64,000 nt of DNA from Tatumella morbirosei. GTDB taxonomy: Bacteria > Pseudomonadota > Gammaproteobacteria > Enterobacterales > Enterobacteriaceae. The notes under the pieces are model-generated. The model was not told where the DNA came from. It worked only from the letters and a program-made list of their open reading frames with translations, and searched no databases. The translations under genes were made by a program, and so were the position numbers. Shown piece after piece: positions 16,657-25,742 of the stretch. Location of the stretch: positions 62,001 to 126,000 of the forward strand of contig NZ_JPKR02000004.1 of the NCBI RefSeq assembly GCF_000757425.2, given 5' to 3'. The stretch's first letter is position 1. Every line of letters begins with the position of its first letter.

Positions 16657-17784
16657 ATGAGTAAAGTCGCAGCTGTTTTACTGGCGACAGTCGTCGCGGT
16701 GAGTTGTGCGGTGCAGGCCGCTCCGGCGACACCGAACGGTGTACTGCTGGAAAAATCTCCCCTGCCGGCGGATCACGGGTTGTCCGAAGCTTCATCACAA
16801 TATCTGATTCGTTACTCTTCGCTGGACGGAGTGGATGGTAAAACACCCCGTCAGGACAGCGGCGCGGTATTCCTGCCGAAAGGCCCGACCCCGCAGGGAG
16901 GCTGGCCGGTAGTGGTCTGGACTCACGGGACCGTGGGTGTGGCAAATGCCTGTGCACCGTCACTTAATCCACGTTCAGCGCGTGATCAGCAGTATCTGAA
17001 CAGCTGGTTATCTTTAGGGTTTGCGGTGGTGGCGCCGGATTATGCCGGACTGGGATCATCCGGGTTACACCATTATCTTAATGCCCGGGCTGAGGCCTGG
17101 AGTGTGCTGGACAGTGCGACAGCCGTGCTGAAAAGCTTTCCTTTGAGCAATAAACTGATCATTGTCGGTCAGTCTCAGGGGGCACATGCCGCGTTTGCCG
17201 CCTCGGGTTATCAGTCCTCTTATGCGCCCGGCTTGCATGTACTGGGAACCGTGTTAACCGGCACACCCTATATTAATGCGCATACCACCGTTAGTGATAT
17301 TTTTAAAACCACCTCCGTAACATCCGGAGGCGACCCAAAAATGCCTTACGCTTACTACATTTTCCTCTCGGCCGCTGACGAGAATAAGAAACTGAAAGTG
17401 GCTGACTATTTTCAGAAGCGGGCAATTCCCGATGTGAAACTGGCAGAACAGTTATGTATTACGCCGCTGACCAGACACGTAATGGAACAGCGACTGAACG
17501 ATAAAAACAGTTTCCTGCCCGATTTTCAGGGATTACTGGATTCTCAGTTGCCGTCACTGCGCTACAACACGCTGAAAATTAATCATCCGGTATTTATCGG
17601 CATTGGTCTGCAGGACATAAATGTACCGACGGCTATGCAGCAGCAGTTTGCCAAAGATGTTCAGGCGGCTGGCACCCCGGTGGAAGTGAAACAGTATGCA
17701 GGGATGGATCACGGAGGAACCGTGAATGTTTCGCTGCGTGACTCGGTGCCTTTTGTGTACCGCGTTATGGCTGCCGATAAATAA
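16657..17784 (+). CDS. Secreted alpha/beta hydrolase (secretory lipase family)
   Basis: A 375-residue exported hydrolase with a Sec signal peptide ending near VQA-A (residue 21). The nucleophile elbow is GQSQG with Ser173. A likely catalytic Asp is in GLQDINVP and the His in MDHGG near the C-terminus. WTHGTVG would hold the oxyanion residues. These features match the LIP secretory lipase group known from fungi and actinobacteria; the substrate (lipid, ester or amide) is not evident. An AGGAG site precedes the ATG. The chorismate mutase-like gene follows after 54 bases and may be co-transcribed. Confidence 0.8.
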   Translation: MSKVAAVLLATVVAVSCAVQAAPATPNGVLLEKSPLPADHGLSEASSQYLIRYSSLDGVDGKTPRQDSGAVFLPKGPTPQGGWPVVVWTHGTVGVANACAPSLNPRSARDQQYLNSWLSLGFAVVAPDYAGLGSSGLHHYLNARAEAWSVLDSATAVLKSFPLSNKLIIVGQSQGAHAAFAASGYQSSYAPGLHVLGTVLTGTPYINAHTTVSDIFKTTSVTSGGDPKMPYAYYIFLSAADENKKLKVADYFQKRAIPDVKLAEQLCITPLTRHVMEQRLNDKNSFLPDFQGLLDSQLPSLRYNTLKINHPVFIGIGLQDINVPTAMQQQFAKDVQAAGTPVEVKQYAGMDHGGTVNVSLRDSVPFVYRVMAADK

Positions 17785-17838
17785 GCACCCGGGTGAGGGA
17801 GCACGTAAACATCTCTTTAACAACCTGACAGGTAACAT

Positions 17839-18129
17839 ATGAAATATCAGTCAATTGCAGATGTCAGACAGGATATCGATCGGCTCGACAGCCAGCTGGT
17901 GCGTTTGCTGGCCGAACGCCAGATTTGCGTACAGGCAGCCGCCGGTTTTAAAACCGACCCCGGGCTTATCCCCGCACCGGAGAGGGTGGCAGCGGTGATT
18001 GACAGGATTAAAGTGCTGGCGGAACAACAGGGGCTATCAGTGACCGTGGCTGAACGGGTCTGGCGGGAGATGATCAGTAGTTTTATTGCACTGGAAACAG
18101 AGTTTCACCAGCAGACTGACCGATCGTAA
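17839..18129 (+). CDS. Short AroQ-type chorismate mutase / isochorismate-pyruvate lyase-like protein
   Basis: A 96-residue all-helical protein of the chorismate mutase type II family. Conserved positions are DIDRLDSQLVRLLAER near residues 11-26, a Lys in AAGFK, and VAERVWREMI with the helix-3 Arg/Glu. The size and the ERQICVQAAAGFK segment are closer to PchB-like single-domain proteins than to the fused PheA/TyrA domains. No siderophore or salicylate gene lies nearby, so the reaction (chorismate to prephenate or isochorismate to salicylate) is undecided. It has no signal peptide, unlike the exported AroQ form. Confidence 0.72.
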   Translation: MKYQSIADVRQDIDRLDSQLVRLLAERQICVQAAAGFKTDPGLIPAPERVAAVIDRIKVLAEQQGLSVTVAERVWREMISSFIALETEFHQQTDRS

Positions 18130-18138
18130 CAGGCAATG

Positions 18139-18166
18139 ATTAGCGACAGCCGAAGCTGTCGCTAAT
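18139..18166 (+). terminator. Strong stem-loop after the chorismate mutase-like gene
   Basis: ATTAGCGACAGC-CGAA-GCTGTCGCTAAT is a perfect 12-bp stem closed by a CGAA tetraloop, ten bases past the stop. No T tract follows, so it may protect mRNA 3' ends or act with Rho; in function it most likely marks the end of the transcript. Confidence 0.6.
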
Positions 18167-18247
18167 GTCAGAGTAACCATCAATCCGTCAGCGATTACGG
18201 ATTTGTACTGTCCCCAAAGGTTAGCGGTAACGGCAGGCTATTCGGTA

Positions 18248-18658
18248 TTATCGTTGTAACTTATACTGCTCATCAGTCACTTTTTCCATCCAGTCGACCG
18301 GGCTGCCATTCAGAGATTCAGCAATAGCGATATGAGTCATGGCGGTTTCAGGGGTAGCACCGTGCCAGTGTTTGATATCCTGGGGGATCCAGACGATATC
18401 ACCGCAGTTGATCACCTGAATAGCTTCGCCTTCACACTGAATCCATCCCTGACCGTGGGTCACTATCAGCGTCTGACCGAGCGGGTGAGTGTGCCAGGCT
18501 GTCCGGGCTCCTGGCTCAAAGGTCACCGTCGCGCCACCGACTTTGGCATCGCCGCTGCCACTGAAATGAGCGTCAATGCGCACATTACCGGTAAAATAAC
18601 TGTCCGGGCCTTTGGCTGAAGGGACCGAGCCATTGGGGATAATTTTCAGTATCGTCAT
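18248..18658 (-). CDS. Cupin-domain protein
   Basis: A 136-residue single-domain cupin. Motif 1 is PGARTAWHTHPLGQTLIVTHGQG, of which the metal ligands are HTH and the Gln six residues on; motif 2 is CGDIVWIPQDIKHWHG with the last His ligand. The usual glutamate ligand is replaced by Gln. Proteins of this kind (annotated as carboxymuconolactone-decarboxylase-associated cupins or mandelonitrile lyase-like) are often small metalloenzymes of unknown substrate. The start at 18658 has AGGAAA just upstream; the frame is open 34 codons further but lacks family homology. It appears to be transcribed alone, behind the terminator at 18703-18730. Confidence 0.75.
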   Translation of the reverse strand: MTILKIIPNGSVPSAKGPDSYFTGNVRIDAHFSGSGDAKVGGATVTFEPGARTAWHTHPLGQTLIVTHGQGWIQCEGEAIQVINCGDIVWIPQDIKHWHGATPETAMTHIAIAESLNGSPVDWMEKVTDEQYKLQR

Positions 18659-18702
18659 TTTCCTGTGGTCTCTGTGAAACGGTATGTGGTGAACATTGTG
18701 CC

Positions 18703-18730
18703 AAAAAAAAAGCGGCAGATAACTGCCGCC
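18703..18730 (-). terminator. Intrinsic terminator on the minus strand before the cupin gene
   Basis: On the minus strand GCGGCAG-TTAT-CTGCCGC is followed by nine T residues. It would end transcripts coming from the LysR gene and the 37-residue gene, about 95 bases downstream of the latter's stop. A perfect 7-bp stem plus T run is a textbook Rho-independent terminator. Confidence 0.85.
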
Positions 18731-18824
18731 GGGGTGAAAGCGTTTATGAATATGGCTCATAAACCCTCAGGCGCCGTAAAACTGCATCTGCATTACGCCC
18801 CGAAGTACAGGCGGTTAGTTAGGG

Positions 18825-18938
18825 TCACTGGTTGCCGCTGGCAGGGCGCTGTTTACCGCGTTTTATGCCTTTACTGCCCCACTGTAACAGTATAAAAAAC
18901 AGCACCACAATCAGCAGAACGACGGTGTTACCGGGCAT
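18825..18938 (-). CDS. Small single-pass membrane protein, 37 residues
   Basis: This frame (ATG at 18938, TGA at 18825) encodes a 37-residue peptide. Residues 5-19 are strongly hydrophobic (TVVLLIVVLFFILLQ), followed by a basic tail rich in Lys and Arg (GSKGIKRGKQR). That layout suits a small inner-membrane protein with the tail inside. A weak GGTG site lies upstream. It sits 26 bases after the LysR gene on the same strand and has a strong terminator about 95 bases downstream, which supports a real transcript. No family was recognised. Confidence 0.5.
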   Translation of the reverse strand: MPGNTVVLLIVVLFFILLQWGSKGIKRGKQRPASGNQ

Positions 18939-18964
18939 GTTCACCGGAGAAAGTTGCTTTGAGA

Positions 18965-19876
18965 TCAGGCGGAGACAATGATATTTGCAGCCAGTGTGAT
19001 CAGGTTGCGCAGTACCGGAGAGCTATTGTCCTGGCGCCAGATAAAACCAATTTCCAGTTGTGGCGGGCTGGCAGGTAAATCCAGATAGACGACTCCCTGG
19101 CGAGTCAGCTGTCGCAATGATGCCGGAACCAGCGCGATCCCGATCCCTGCAGCCACCAGACTGATGATGGTTTGCATCTGAATAGCCTGCTGGGCAATCA
19201 CCGGAACTGCATCATGGGCAGCGTAGTAGCGCATAACCAGTGAATGAAATGGTGGAGCTGCCGACTGAGGAAACATAACCAACGGCAGACTAATAAGCTG
19301 CTGTGGACAGAGGCTGCTCTGTAGTGATGGCAGTTTTCCCGCTTCTATCCATAATTCAGGCACTGCGGCTATTAAAGGTTCTGAGAGGATTTTCTGATAT
19401 ATCAGACCTGAAGGCAGGTTGTCTGTTTGGTACGGAATAACGATGCCGATATCAGTTTTTCCCTGTTTTAGCATCTCCATCTGAACATCGCTGGTCGCTT
19501 CGGTGAGCGTCAGCCCGGCATTCGGATAATGTTGTCTGAAGTCTTTGACCAGCGTTGGCAGAATGTTATAGCCGGCGTAACTGATAAAGGTCAGTGATAA
19601 ATTCCCGTATTCACCGTGACGTAATTTTTCGGCGATCGCCGGTAGCTCCTGCAGATTCTGCAGGGCCTTTTTTACATATTCCAGCCACTGTTCACCGAAT
19701 CCGGTCAGTTGGACTTTGCGGTTACTGCGGATAAACAGCGGCTGCCCCAGCTCTTTTTCCAGCGCGATAATCGACTGGCTGAGGGGCGGTTGGGTCATAT
19801 GCAACCGTGCAGCAGCTTTACTGAAGTGCAGGGTTTCGGCGACTGCCACGAACTGTTCTAACTGACGAACATTCAT
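18965..19876 (-). CDS. LysR-family transcriptional regulator
   Basis: A 303-residue LysR protein. The N-terminal helix-turn-helix reads RQLEQFVAVAETLHFSKAAARLHMTQPPLSQ, of which FSKAAARLHMTQPPLSQSI is the recognition part. The C-terminal effector domain follows. The ATG at 19876 has GGA eight bases upstream; a GTG four codons earlier is an alternative. It resembles the BenM/CatM/AlsR branch in its QPPLSQ motif. It is divergent from the ilvD-like gene with 99 bp between the starts, so it probably controls that gene and perhaps itself. The inducer is unknown. Confidence 0.85.
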   Translation of the reverse strand: MNVRQLEQFVAVAETLHFSKAAARLHMTQPPLSQSIIALEKELGQPLFIRSNRKVQLTGFGEQWLEYVKKALQNLQELPAIAEKLRHGEYGNLSLTFISYAGYNILPTLVKDFRQHYPNAGLTLTEATSDVQMEMLKQGKTDIGIVIPYQTDNLPSGLIYQKILSEPLIAAVPELWIEAGKLPSLQSSLCPQQLISLPLVMFPQSAAPPFHSLVMRYYAAHDAVPVIAQQAIQMQTIISLVAAGIGIALVPASLRQLTRQGVVYLDLPASPPQLEIGFIWRQDNSSPVLRNLITLAANIIVSA

Positions 19877-19975
19877 TATCAGATCCACAGCGACTTAATC
19901 AGGCTTTGAGAATATATTTCACGGCAGATGATGTCCATACTACTCTCAGGCCTTACTTAATGTGAGGACTCTGCT

Positions 19976-21808
19976 ATGTACCGTTCCCGTACTTCCACCC
20001 ATGGCCGCAATATGGCCGGTGCCCGCAGCTTATGGCGGGCTACCGGAATGACTGATGCTGATTTCGGCAAACCCATCATTGCGGTGGTGAATTCGTTCAC
20101 TCAGTTTGTTCCCGGTCATGTGCATCTGAAAGATCTCGGTCAGATGGTCGTACGTGAGATTGAACAGGCCGGTGGAGTAGCCAAAGAATTCAACACCATT
20201 GCCATCGATGATGGGATTGCGATGGGCCATGAAGGTATGCTCTACAGCCTGCCTTCGCGGGAACTGATTGCTGACAGTGTGGAATATATGGTGAACGCTC
20301 ACTGTGCTGACGCCATGGTCTGTATTTCCAACTGCGATAAAATTACTCCGGGGATGTTGATGGCAGCATTACGGCTGAATATTCCGGTGATTTTTGTTTC
20401 TGGTGGCCCGATGGAGTCCGGGAAAATGACCCTGAGAGGTGAAAAACGGGCATTTGATTTGATTGATGCGATGGTCGTCGCTGCTGACGATCGGATGAGT
20501 GATCAGGAGGTTGCCGCAGTAGAAAATGCGGCTTGTCCGACCTGTGGATCCTGTTCCGGGATGTTCACCGCCAATTCGATGAATTGTCTGACCGAAGCTC
20601 TGGGGTTAGCATTACCCGGGAACGGTTCATTGCTGGCCACCCATGCACTACGTGGAGAATTGTTTCTGGAAGCAGGACGGCAGATAGTGGCCTTATGCCG
20701 CCGGTTTTATGAGCAGGGAGATGGCAGCGTACTACCACGAGCGATAGCCACCAGAGAGGCCTTTGAAAATGCCATGGCAATGGATATTGCGATGGGAGGC
20801 TCCACCAATACGGTTCTGCATCTGCTGGCTGCGGCATATGAAGGTGATGTCAGTTTTACTATGGCAGACATTGATCGCTTATCCCGTAAAGTGCCTGTGT
20901 TATGTAAGGTTGCGCCGGCTGTGGAAAATATTCATATGGAGGATGTACACCGTGCAGGTGGCGTAATGGCAGTATTGGGTGAGCTGGCACGGGCAGGACT
21001 GATTCACCAGGATTGTGGCACGGTACATGCCGCGACCCTCGGCGAAGCACTGGCGGAGTGGGATGTAAAACAGCAACCTTCAGAGCAAGTAAGACGTTTT
21101 TACCGTGCAGCACCGGGCGGAGTGCGTACCACCCGGGCCTTCAGTCAGAACAACTATTATCCGGCACTGGATACACAAAGACAGACAGGTTGCCTGCGTA
21201 ACGTAACCCATGCTTTCTCACAGGATGGCGGGCTGGCCGTGCTGTACGGCAATATTGCGCGGGACGGATGCATTGTAAAAACGGCCAGTGTTGACCCGTC
21301 AATGCTCAGTTTTACCGGCAGAGCCCGGGTGTTTGAAGGACAGGACGAAGCGGTCGCAGGAATTTTGTCCGGTATTGTACAACCGGGAGAGGTAGTGGTT
21401 GTCCGTTACGAAGGGCCGCGTGGTGGACCGGGAATGCAGGAAATGCTTTACCCGACCAGTTACCTGAAATCAAAAGGATTGAATAAAAGTTGTGCATTGC
21501 TGACCGATGGTCGTTTTTCCGGGGGCTCCTCAGGATTATCAATAGGCCATGTTTCACCGGAAGCGGCAGAAGGCGGTAATATTGCACTGATTGAAGACGG
21601 AGATATCATTGAGATAGATATTCCCCATCGTACCATCACCCTGTTAGTGGATCAGCAACAGCTGGCACTACGCCGCCAACAGATGGAGGCGCTGGGAAAA
21701 GCCGCCTGGCATCCATTGACGCGGCAACGCCGGGTGTCATCGGCACTTAAAGCTTATGCGGCCATGACCTCCAGCGCGGCACAGGGAGCGGTACGATTGA
21801 TCGATTGA
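19976..21808 (+). CDS. Dihydroxy-acid dehydratase paralogue (IlvD/Edd family)
   Basis: A 610-residue Fe-S dehydratase, very close to E. coli IlvD from memory: [66 protein letters not shown] and [20 protein letters not shown] are all intact. The Fe-S cysteines are in SNCDK and CGSC. IlvD makes 2-oxo acids from 2,3-dihydroxy acids for branched-chain amino acids, but no ilv gene is nearby. The gene has its own LysR regulator and converges on the hydroxyproline operon. It may be the organism's second copy, used for a sugar acid or other catabolic dehydration. The sequence alone does not prove a changed substrate. Confidence 0.8.
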   Translation: MYRSRTSTHGRNMAGARSLWRATGMTDADFGKPIIAVVNSFTQFVPGHVHLKDLGQMVVREIEQAGGVAKEFNTIAIDDGIAMGHEGMLYSLPSRELIADSVEYMVNAHCADAMVCISNCDKITPGMLMAALRLNIPVIFVSGGPMESGKMTLRGEKRAFDLIDAMVVAADDRMSDQEVAAVENAACPTCGSCSGMFTANSMNCLTEALGLALPGNGSLLATHALRGELFLEAGRQIVALCRRFYEQGDGSVLPRAIATREAFENAMAMDIAMGGSTNTVLHLLAAAYEGDVSFTMADIDRLSRKVPVLCKVAPAVENIHMEDVHRAGGVMAVLGELARAGLIHQDCGTVHAATLGEALAEWDVKQQPSEQVRRFYRAAPGGVRTTRAFSQNNYYPALDTQRQTGCLRNVTHAFSQDGGLAVLYGNIARDGCIVKTASVDPSMLSFTGRARVFEGQDEAVAGILSGIVQPGEVVVVRYEGPRGGPGMQEMLYPTSYLKSKGLNKSCALLTDGRFSGGSSGLSIGHVSPEAAEGGNIALIEDGDIIEIDIPHRTITLLVDQQQLALRRQQMEALGKAAWHPLTRQRRVSSALKAYAAMTSSAAQGAVRLID

Positions 21809-21856
21809 CGGTCGGTGATGTCGTCAGCCTGGAACCACACAAGCAACCGTTGCTAA

Positions 21857-22867
21857 TCAGCCCGAGGGCAGTAACTGGCATAATTCCTGATACAGGCTAT
21901 CCGGAATCTCCAGTCCGTGCTGCAGACTGTGCTGACGGTTGCGGTAGCGTCGCTGGGAAGGCAGCCGTGCTCCCTGCCCGACGATGGCATCGAACATCTG
22001 TTCTGCCCGTTGCTGATTTTCCGGGCCGTCTCCGCCCGGGAAGATGGCCGGGTTAATCGCAATCAGTAGTTCACCATGGTAAGGCAGCGCTTTACTGCCG
22101 TTATCCCAGGCCAGCGAACCGGTGCTGGTCAGATCGCCAATCAGCGGGCCAGCCAGCAGCTCAATCATCGCAGCCAGTGCGGAGCCTTTATGGCCCCCGA
22201 AAGTCAGCATAGCCCCGTGGTCCAGTACTTCGGCCGCATCGCTGCTGCTGTTACCCTGCCGGTCAACCCCCCAGCCTTCCGGCAACGGGGTTCCGCTGCG
22301 ACGGTGTAACTCAATCTCGCCCCGCGCTACCGCACTGGTAGCAAAGTCAAAAATAAACGGCGGATGGCCCAGGCGTGGCCAGCCAAACGCCATCGGGTTA
22401 GTGCCAAACACCGGTTCCCGTCCGCCGGTCGGGGCCACCCAGGCATGTGAAGGTGTATAGGCCATGCCCACCAGCCCGGCGTCGGTCAGTTTTTCAATTT
22501 CGACCCACAGGGCCGAAAAATGAACACAATGCCGGACGGCCAGAGCGGCTATCCCCTGACGGCGGGTTTTGCTGATAAATTCCGGCAAAGCCTGCTGATA
22601 CGCCAGCGGAGAAAACCCGCCTGCCGCATCAACACTCAGTACCGCCGGGCTCAGATCGCTGATTACCGGTTGGGCGTCTGGCACCACCTTGCCTTCAGTC
22701 AGAGTCCTGACAATCCCCAGGGTACGCCAGACACCGTGTGAACGGCAGCCATCAATTTCTCCGGCCATAATGGTGGCGGTAATGGCCTCTGTATGTGCCG
22801 GATTAAATCCGGCCGTACTGAGGATATCGCTGATCAGAGTGGTGGTCTGATCGATGCTCAGATTCAT
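21857..22867 (-). CDS. Delta1-pyrroline/piperideine-2-carboxylate reductase (Ldh2 family, DpkA-like)
   Basis: A 336-residue NAD(P)-dependent oxidoreductase of the malate/L-lactate dehydrogenase 2 family. Typical segments are RSHGVWRT, AVRHCVHFSALW, VFGTNPMAFGWPR and FDFATSAVARGEI. Members encoded with proline-racemase-family genes reduce cyclic imines such as delta1-pyrroline-2-carboxylate to L-proline. It is the last gene of the hydroxyproline operon, 14 bases after the aldehyde dehydrogenase. A role in recovering imino acids formed from D-proline or trans-3-hydroxyproline is likely; other 2-oxo acids are possible. Confidence 0.75.
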   Translation of the reverse strand: MNLSIDQTTTLISDILSTAGFNPAHTEAITATIMAGEIDGCRSHGVWRTLGIVRTLTEGKVVPDAQPVISDLSPAVLSVDAAGGFSPLAYQQALPEFISKTRRQGIAALAVRHCVHFSALWVEIEKLTDAGLVGMAYTPSHAWVAPTGGREPVFGTNPMAFGWPRLGHPPFIFDFATSAVARGEIELHRRSGTPLPEGWGVDRQGNSSSDAAEVLDHGAMLTFGGHKGSALAAMIELLAGPLIGDLTSTGSLAWDNGSKALPYHGELLIAINPAIFPGGDGPENQQRAEQMFDAIVGQGARLPSQRRYRNRQHSLQHGLEIPDSLYQELCQLLPSG

Positions 22868-22881
22868 CGTTTGCGTCCTCC

Positions 22882-24456
22882 TTACAGGGCTTCGCGGGTC
22901 ATTTTACCGTTAACCAGCCTGTCGATGTTCAGCGGATTACTGTCCTGTAATGCTGCCGGCAGCAGATGTTGCGGATAGTTCTGGTAACAGACAGGGCGCA
23001 GATAACGTTCGATGGCCAGAGTTCCGACCGACGTGCCACGTGAATCGGAAGTGGCAGGATAAGGACCACCATGAATCATCGCATCACAAACTTCAACCCC
23101 GGTCGGATAACCATTGACCAGCAGACGACCGGCTTTTTGTTCAATGATCGGTACCAAATCGGCGAAGTTCACCAGGTCGTTATCCTCTGCCAGCAAAGTG
23201 ATGGTCAGCTGGCCACGCACTGCGCGTAACGCTGCTTTTAGCTGCTGGTGGCTTTCCACCTCAATGACCACACTGACCGGACCGAAAACTTCTTCCTGTA
23301 ATAACGGGTCGCCGTTTAACAGTAACTCTGCTTCTGCCCTGAACAACTGCGGAAATGCCTGAGTCCCTTGTTGTGGCTGACCGGCGAGATGAGTCACCCC
23401 GGAATGTTGTGAAAGTTCCTGCAATCCGTGCTGATAGCTGGATAACACGCCGCGGTTCAGCATGGTCTGGGCCGGGCTGTTAGCGATATTTTCACTCATT
23501 TGCTGTAAAAATTCGCTGAACTGAGGTGAACGGATACCGATAATCATGCCCGGATTAGTACAGAACTGGCCGCACCCGGCAACGACCGAATCGGTCAACT
23601 GACGTGCGATTTCTGTGCCCCGGTTCTGCAGTGCTTCCGGTAACAGCAGCATCGGGTTGATACTGCTCATTTCAGCAAATACCGGGATTGGCTGAGGACG
23701 TGCAGCGGCCATATCGCAGATAGCCCGGCCACCACGCAGTGATCCGGTAAAGCCGACCGCCTGAATTTCCGGGTGACGAACCACCACACCACCAATATTA
23801 CTGCCATACAGCATATTAAATACGCCATCCGGCAGACCACATTTTTCCAGTGCCGCCGTGATTGCGCCAGCCACATATTCTGCGGTGATCATATGTCCGG
23901 TATGGGCTTTCATCACGATGCTGCAACCGGCCGCCAGGGCTGAAGCAGTATCGCCGCCTGCCGTGGAGAAGGCCAGGGGAAAGTTGCTGGCACCGAATAC
24001 TGCCACAGGACCAACACCTAGTTTCGCCTGGCGTAAATCGGGGCGTGGCAGCGGGGTACGATCCGGTAATGCGGTATCAATACGCGCGCCCAGGAAATCA
24101 CCGCGGGCTAACACGCTGGCAAACAGGCGCATCTGGCCGCTGGTTCTGGCACGTTCGCCACGAATACGTCCTTCCGGCAGCGCAGTCTCCTGCATCACTT
24201 TGTGAATAAATCCGTCGTCCAGGGCATCCAGTTCATCGGCAATGGTATTCAGTAACTGAGCCCGTTGCTCAATGGTGGTTTGCCGGAAGACCTGAAAGGC
24301 CTCAGCCGCAGCCACACAGGCTGCATTAGCTTCCTGTTCGGTGGCAGCATAGAAGGTTGCCAGGGTTTCCCCCGTCGTGGCATCCACGCTGTACAGCTCA
24401 TCCTGACCTTGCTGGCTACGCTGACCCTGAATAAATTGTTTTCCCTGAATTTGCAT
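22882..24456 (-). CDS. 2-oxoglutarate semialdehyde dehydrogenase
   Basis: A 524-residue aldehyde dehydrogenase with catalytic Cys299 in CGQFCTNPGM and general base Glu262 in VFAEMSSINP. The VFGASNFPLAFSTAGGDTASALAAG segment (core GASNFPLAFSTAGGD) is characteristic of the 2-oxoglutarate semialdehyde dehydrogenases of hydroxyproline and hexarate pathways. It oxidises 2-oxoglutarate semialdehyde to 2-oxoglutarate with NAD(P), delivering carbon to the TCA cycle. It lies between the dehydrogenase subunit genes and the reductase gene in one operon. Confidence 0.88.
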   Translation of the reverse strand: MQIQGKQFIQGQRSQQGQDELYSVDATTGETLATFYAATEQEANAACVAAAEAFQVFRQTTIEQRAQLLNTIADELDALDDGFIHKVMQETALPEGRIRGERARTSGQMRLFASVLARGDFLGARIDTALPDRTPLPRPDLRQAKLGVGPVAVFGASNFPLAFSTAGGDTASALAAGCSIVMKAHTGHMITAEYVAGAITAALEKCGLPDGVFNMLYGSNIGGVVVRHPEIQAVGFTGSLRGGRAICDMAAARPQPIPVFAEMSSINPMLLLPEALQNRGTEIARQLTDSVVAGCGQFCTNPGMIIGIRSPQFSEFLQQMSENIANSPAQTMLNRGVLSSYQHGLQELSQHSGVTHLAGQPQQGTQAFPQLFRAEAELLLNGDPLLQEEVFGPVSVVIEVESHQQLKAALRAVRGQLTITLLAEDNDLVNFADLVPIIEQKAGRLLVNGYPTGVEVCDAMIHGGPYPATSDSRGTSVGTLAIERYLRPVCYQNYPQHLLPAALQDSNPLNIDRLVNGKMTREAL

Positions 24457-24473
24457 AATCGTTTTCCTGTTTA

Positions 24474-25742
24474 TTAAGTAGGTGAGTAGGGGGATTGCTC
24501 ATCCGGCAGACACAAAGTGTCAATCCGAGCGTTCATCACGGGCGGGCGGGCCTGGCTGCCGGTCATAGGTTTAATAAAGCGCAGGCTGCTGTGACAGATT
24601 TTTCCCTGACAGGGACCCATGCCGCAACGGGTGAGCATTTTGATGTGTTTAAGATTTTCCAGTGAACTGACCTCTGACCAACGCACGTCCTCACAACGGC
24701 AGATCACGGTAGTATCACTGACCAGATTTTTTAACTCGCTTTTCAGGCTAAAGCCTTGTTTCAGGAGCAGGGCAAATGCCTGCCAGTGTTCGCGGCGGGC
24801 GACCCACGGGGTAGCGTGTTGCGGATGGCCGGCGGCGCAGTAGCCGGCAATGGTGCCTTCCGCTATCGACAATTCACTGCCGCCAATACCTGTGCACTCG
24901 CCGGCAGCATAGATTCCGGGCAGTTGGGTCCGTTGGTGTTCATCAACAAAGATACCGTCGCTGTCATGTTCGGCTCCCAGCAGTTCTGCCAGTTGCAGAT
25001 TGGGGACCAGACCATAGCCACAGGCCAGCCGGTCACACGGAATGGTTTTTTCCCGTCCGCCCTGACGGATTTTTACCGCCTCCAGACAGTTGTTACCCAG
25101 CGCTTCAGTGACATAACTATCCGCCCGATAGTGGCGGTTAAATAAAGTGATAGCCTGACCCAGTTTTGATGGCCAGCGCCAGAGCTGCGCCATCATAGCG
25201 ACAACCGCCGGCCAGGACTGTTGCTCCAGCAAGCCGACAATCCGGGCACCCTGTTTTCTTGCGGTATGAGCACTGGCCAGCAATAGCGGGCCACTTCCGG
25301 CGATAGCGATGCGCTGTGAAGTCACCGGCACACCACCCTTAACTAATGCCTGTAACCCGCCAGCACCGGTCACTCCGGGCAGGGTCCAGCCGGGAAACGG
25401 CAGCAATAATTCACGGGCCCCGGTGCAGATAATAACTTTTTCGGCACGTAGCTGGCTGGCTTGCTGATTTTCTTCCAGCAGATAGGCACCTTCACGGATG
25501 CGCATTACCAGCCGTGTGGCCGGCATCAGCCGGATGTGCGGATGTTGGCGAAGCTTTTCCAGCGCCTGCAAGGCTTTGTCCGGCAAATGGCTGCCGGGGC
25601 CACCGCGCCAGATTTGCCCGCCGGGCCGCGGGTTATCATCAATAACTATCACCTGACAGCCACAGTCCGCTGCTGCCAGGGCGGCAGCAATGCCTGCGGG
25701 GCCAGCTCCGGCCACCAGAATATCTGCCTGTAGTTCACTCAT
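24474..25742 (-). CDS. D-hydroxyproline dehydrogenase, FAD/2Fe-2S subunit (HcnB-like)
   Basis: A 422-residue flavoprotein with an N-terminal FAD site (VAGAGPAGIAAALAA), a second dinucleotide site (IAGSGPLLLASAHTA), and a C-terminal BFD-like cluster domain with ICRCEDV and RCGMGPCQGKIC. This is the alpha-type subunit of the three-subunit dehydrogenases related to HcnABC and octopine/nopaline oxidase. With the two genes upstream it would oxidise cis-4-hydroxy-D-proline to pyrroline-4-hydroxy-2-carboxylate and pass electrons to the respiratory chain. Its start overlaps the end of the small Fe-S gene by eight bases. Confidence 0.85.
   Translation of the reverse strand: MSELQADILVAGAGPAGIAAALAAADCGCQVIVIDDNPRPGGQIWRGGPGSHLPDKALQALEKLRQHPHIRLMPATRLVMRIREGAYLLEENQQASQLRAEKVIICTGARELLLPFPGWTLPGVTGAGGLQALVKGGVPVTSQRIAIAGSGPLLLASAHTARKQGARIVGLLEQQSWPAVVAMMAQLWRWPSKLGQAITLFNRHYRADSYVTEALGNNCLEAVKIRQGGREKTIPCDRLACGYGLVPNLQLAELLGAEHDSDGIFVDEHQRTQLPGIYAAGECTGIGGSELSIAEGTIAGYCAAGHPQHATPWVARREHWQAFALLLKQGFSLKSELKNLVSDTTVICRCEDVRWSEVSSLENLKHIKMLTRCGMGPCQGKICHSSLRFIKPMTGSQARPPVMNARIDTLCLPDEQSPYSPT

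Noticed and set aside
16466-16963. Long antisense open frame (165 codons) overlapping the lipase start
   Set aside because: It is Pro/Arg/Ser-rich, overlaps the lipase signal-peptide region in antisense, and has no ribosome-binding site; it is a shadow of high-G+C coding DNA.
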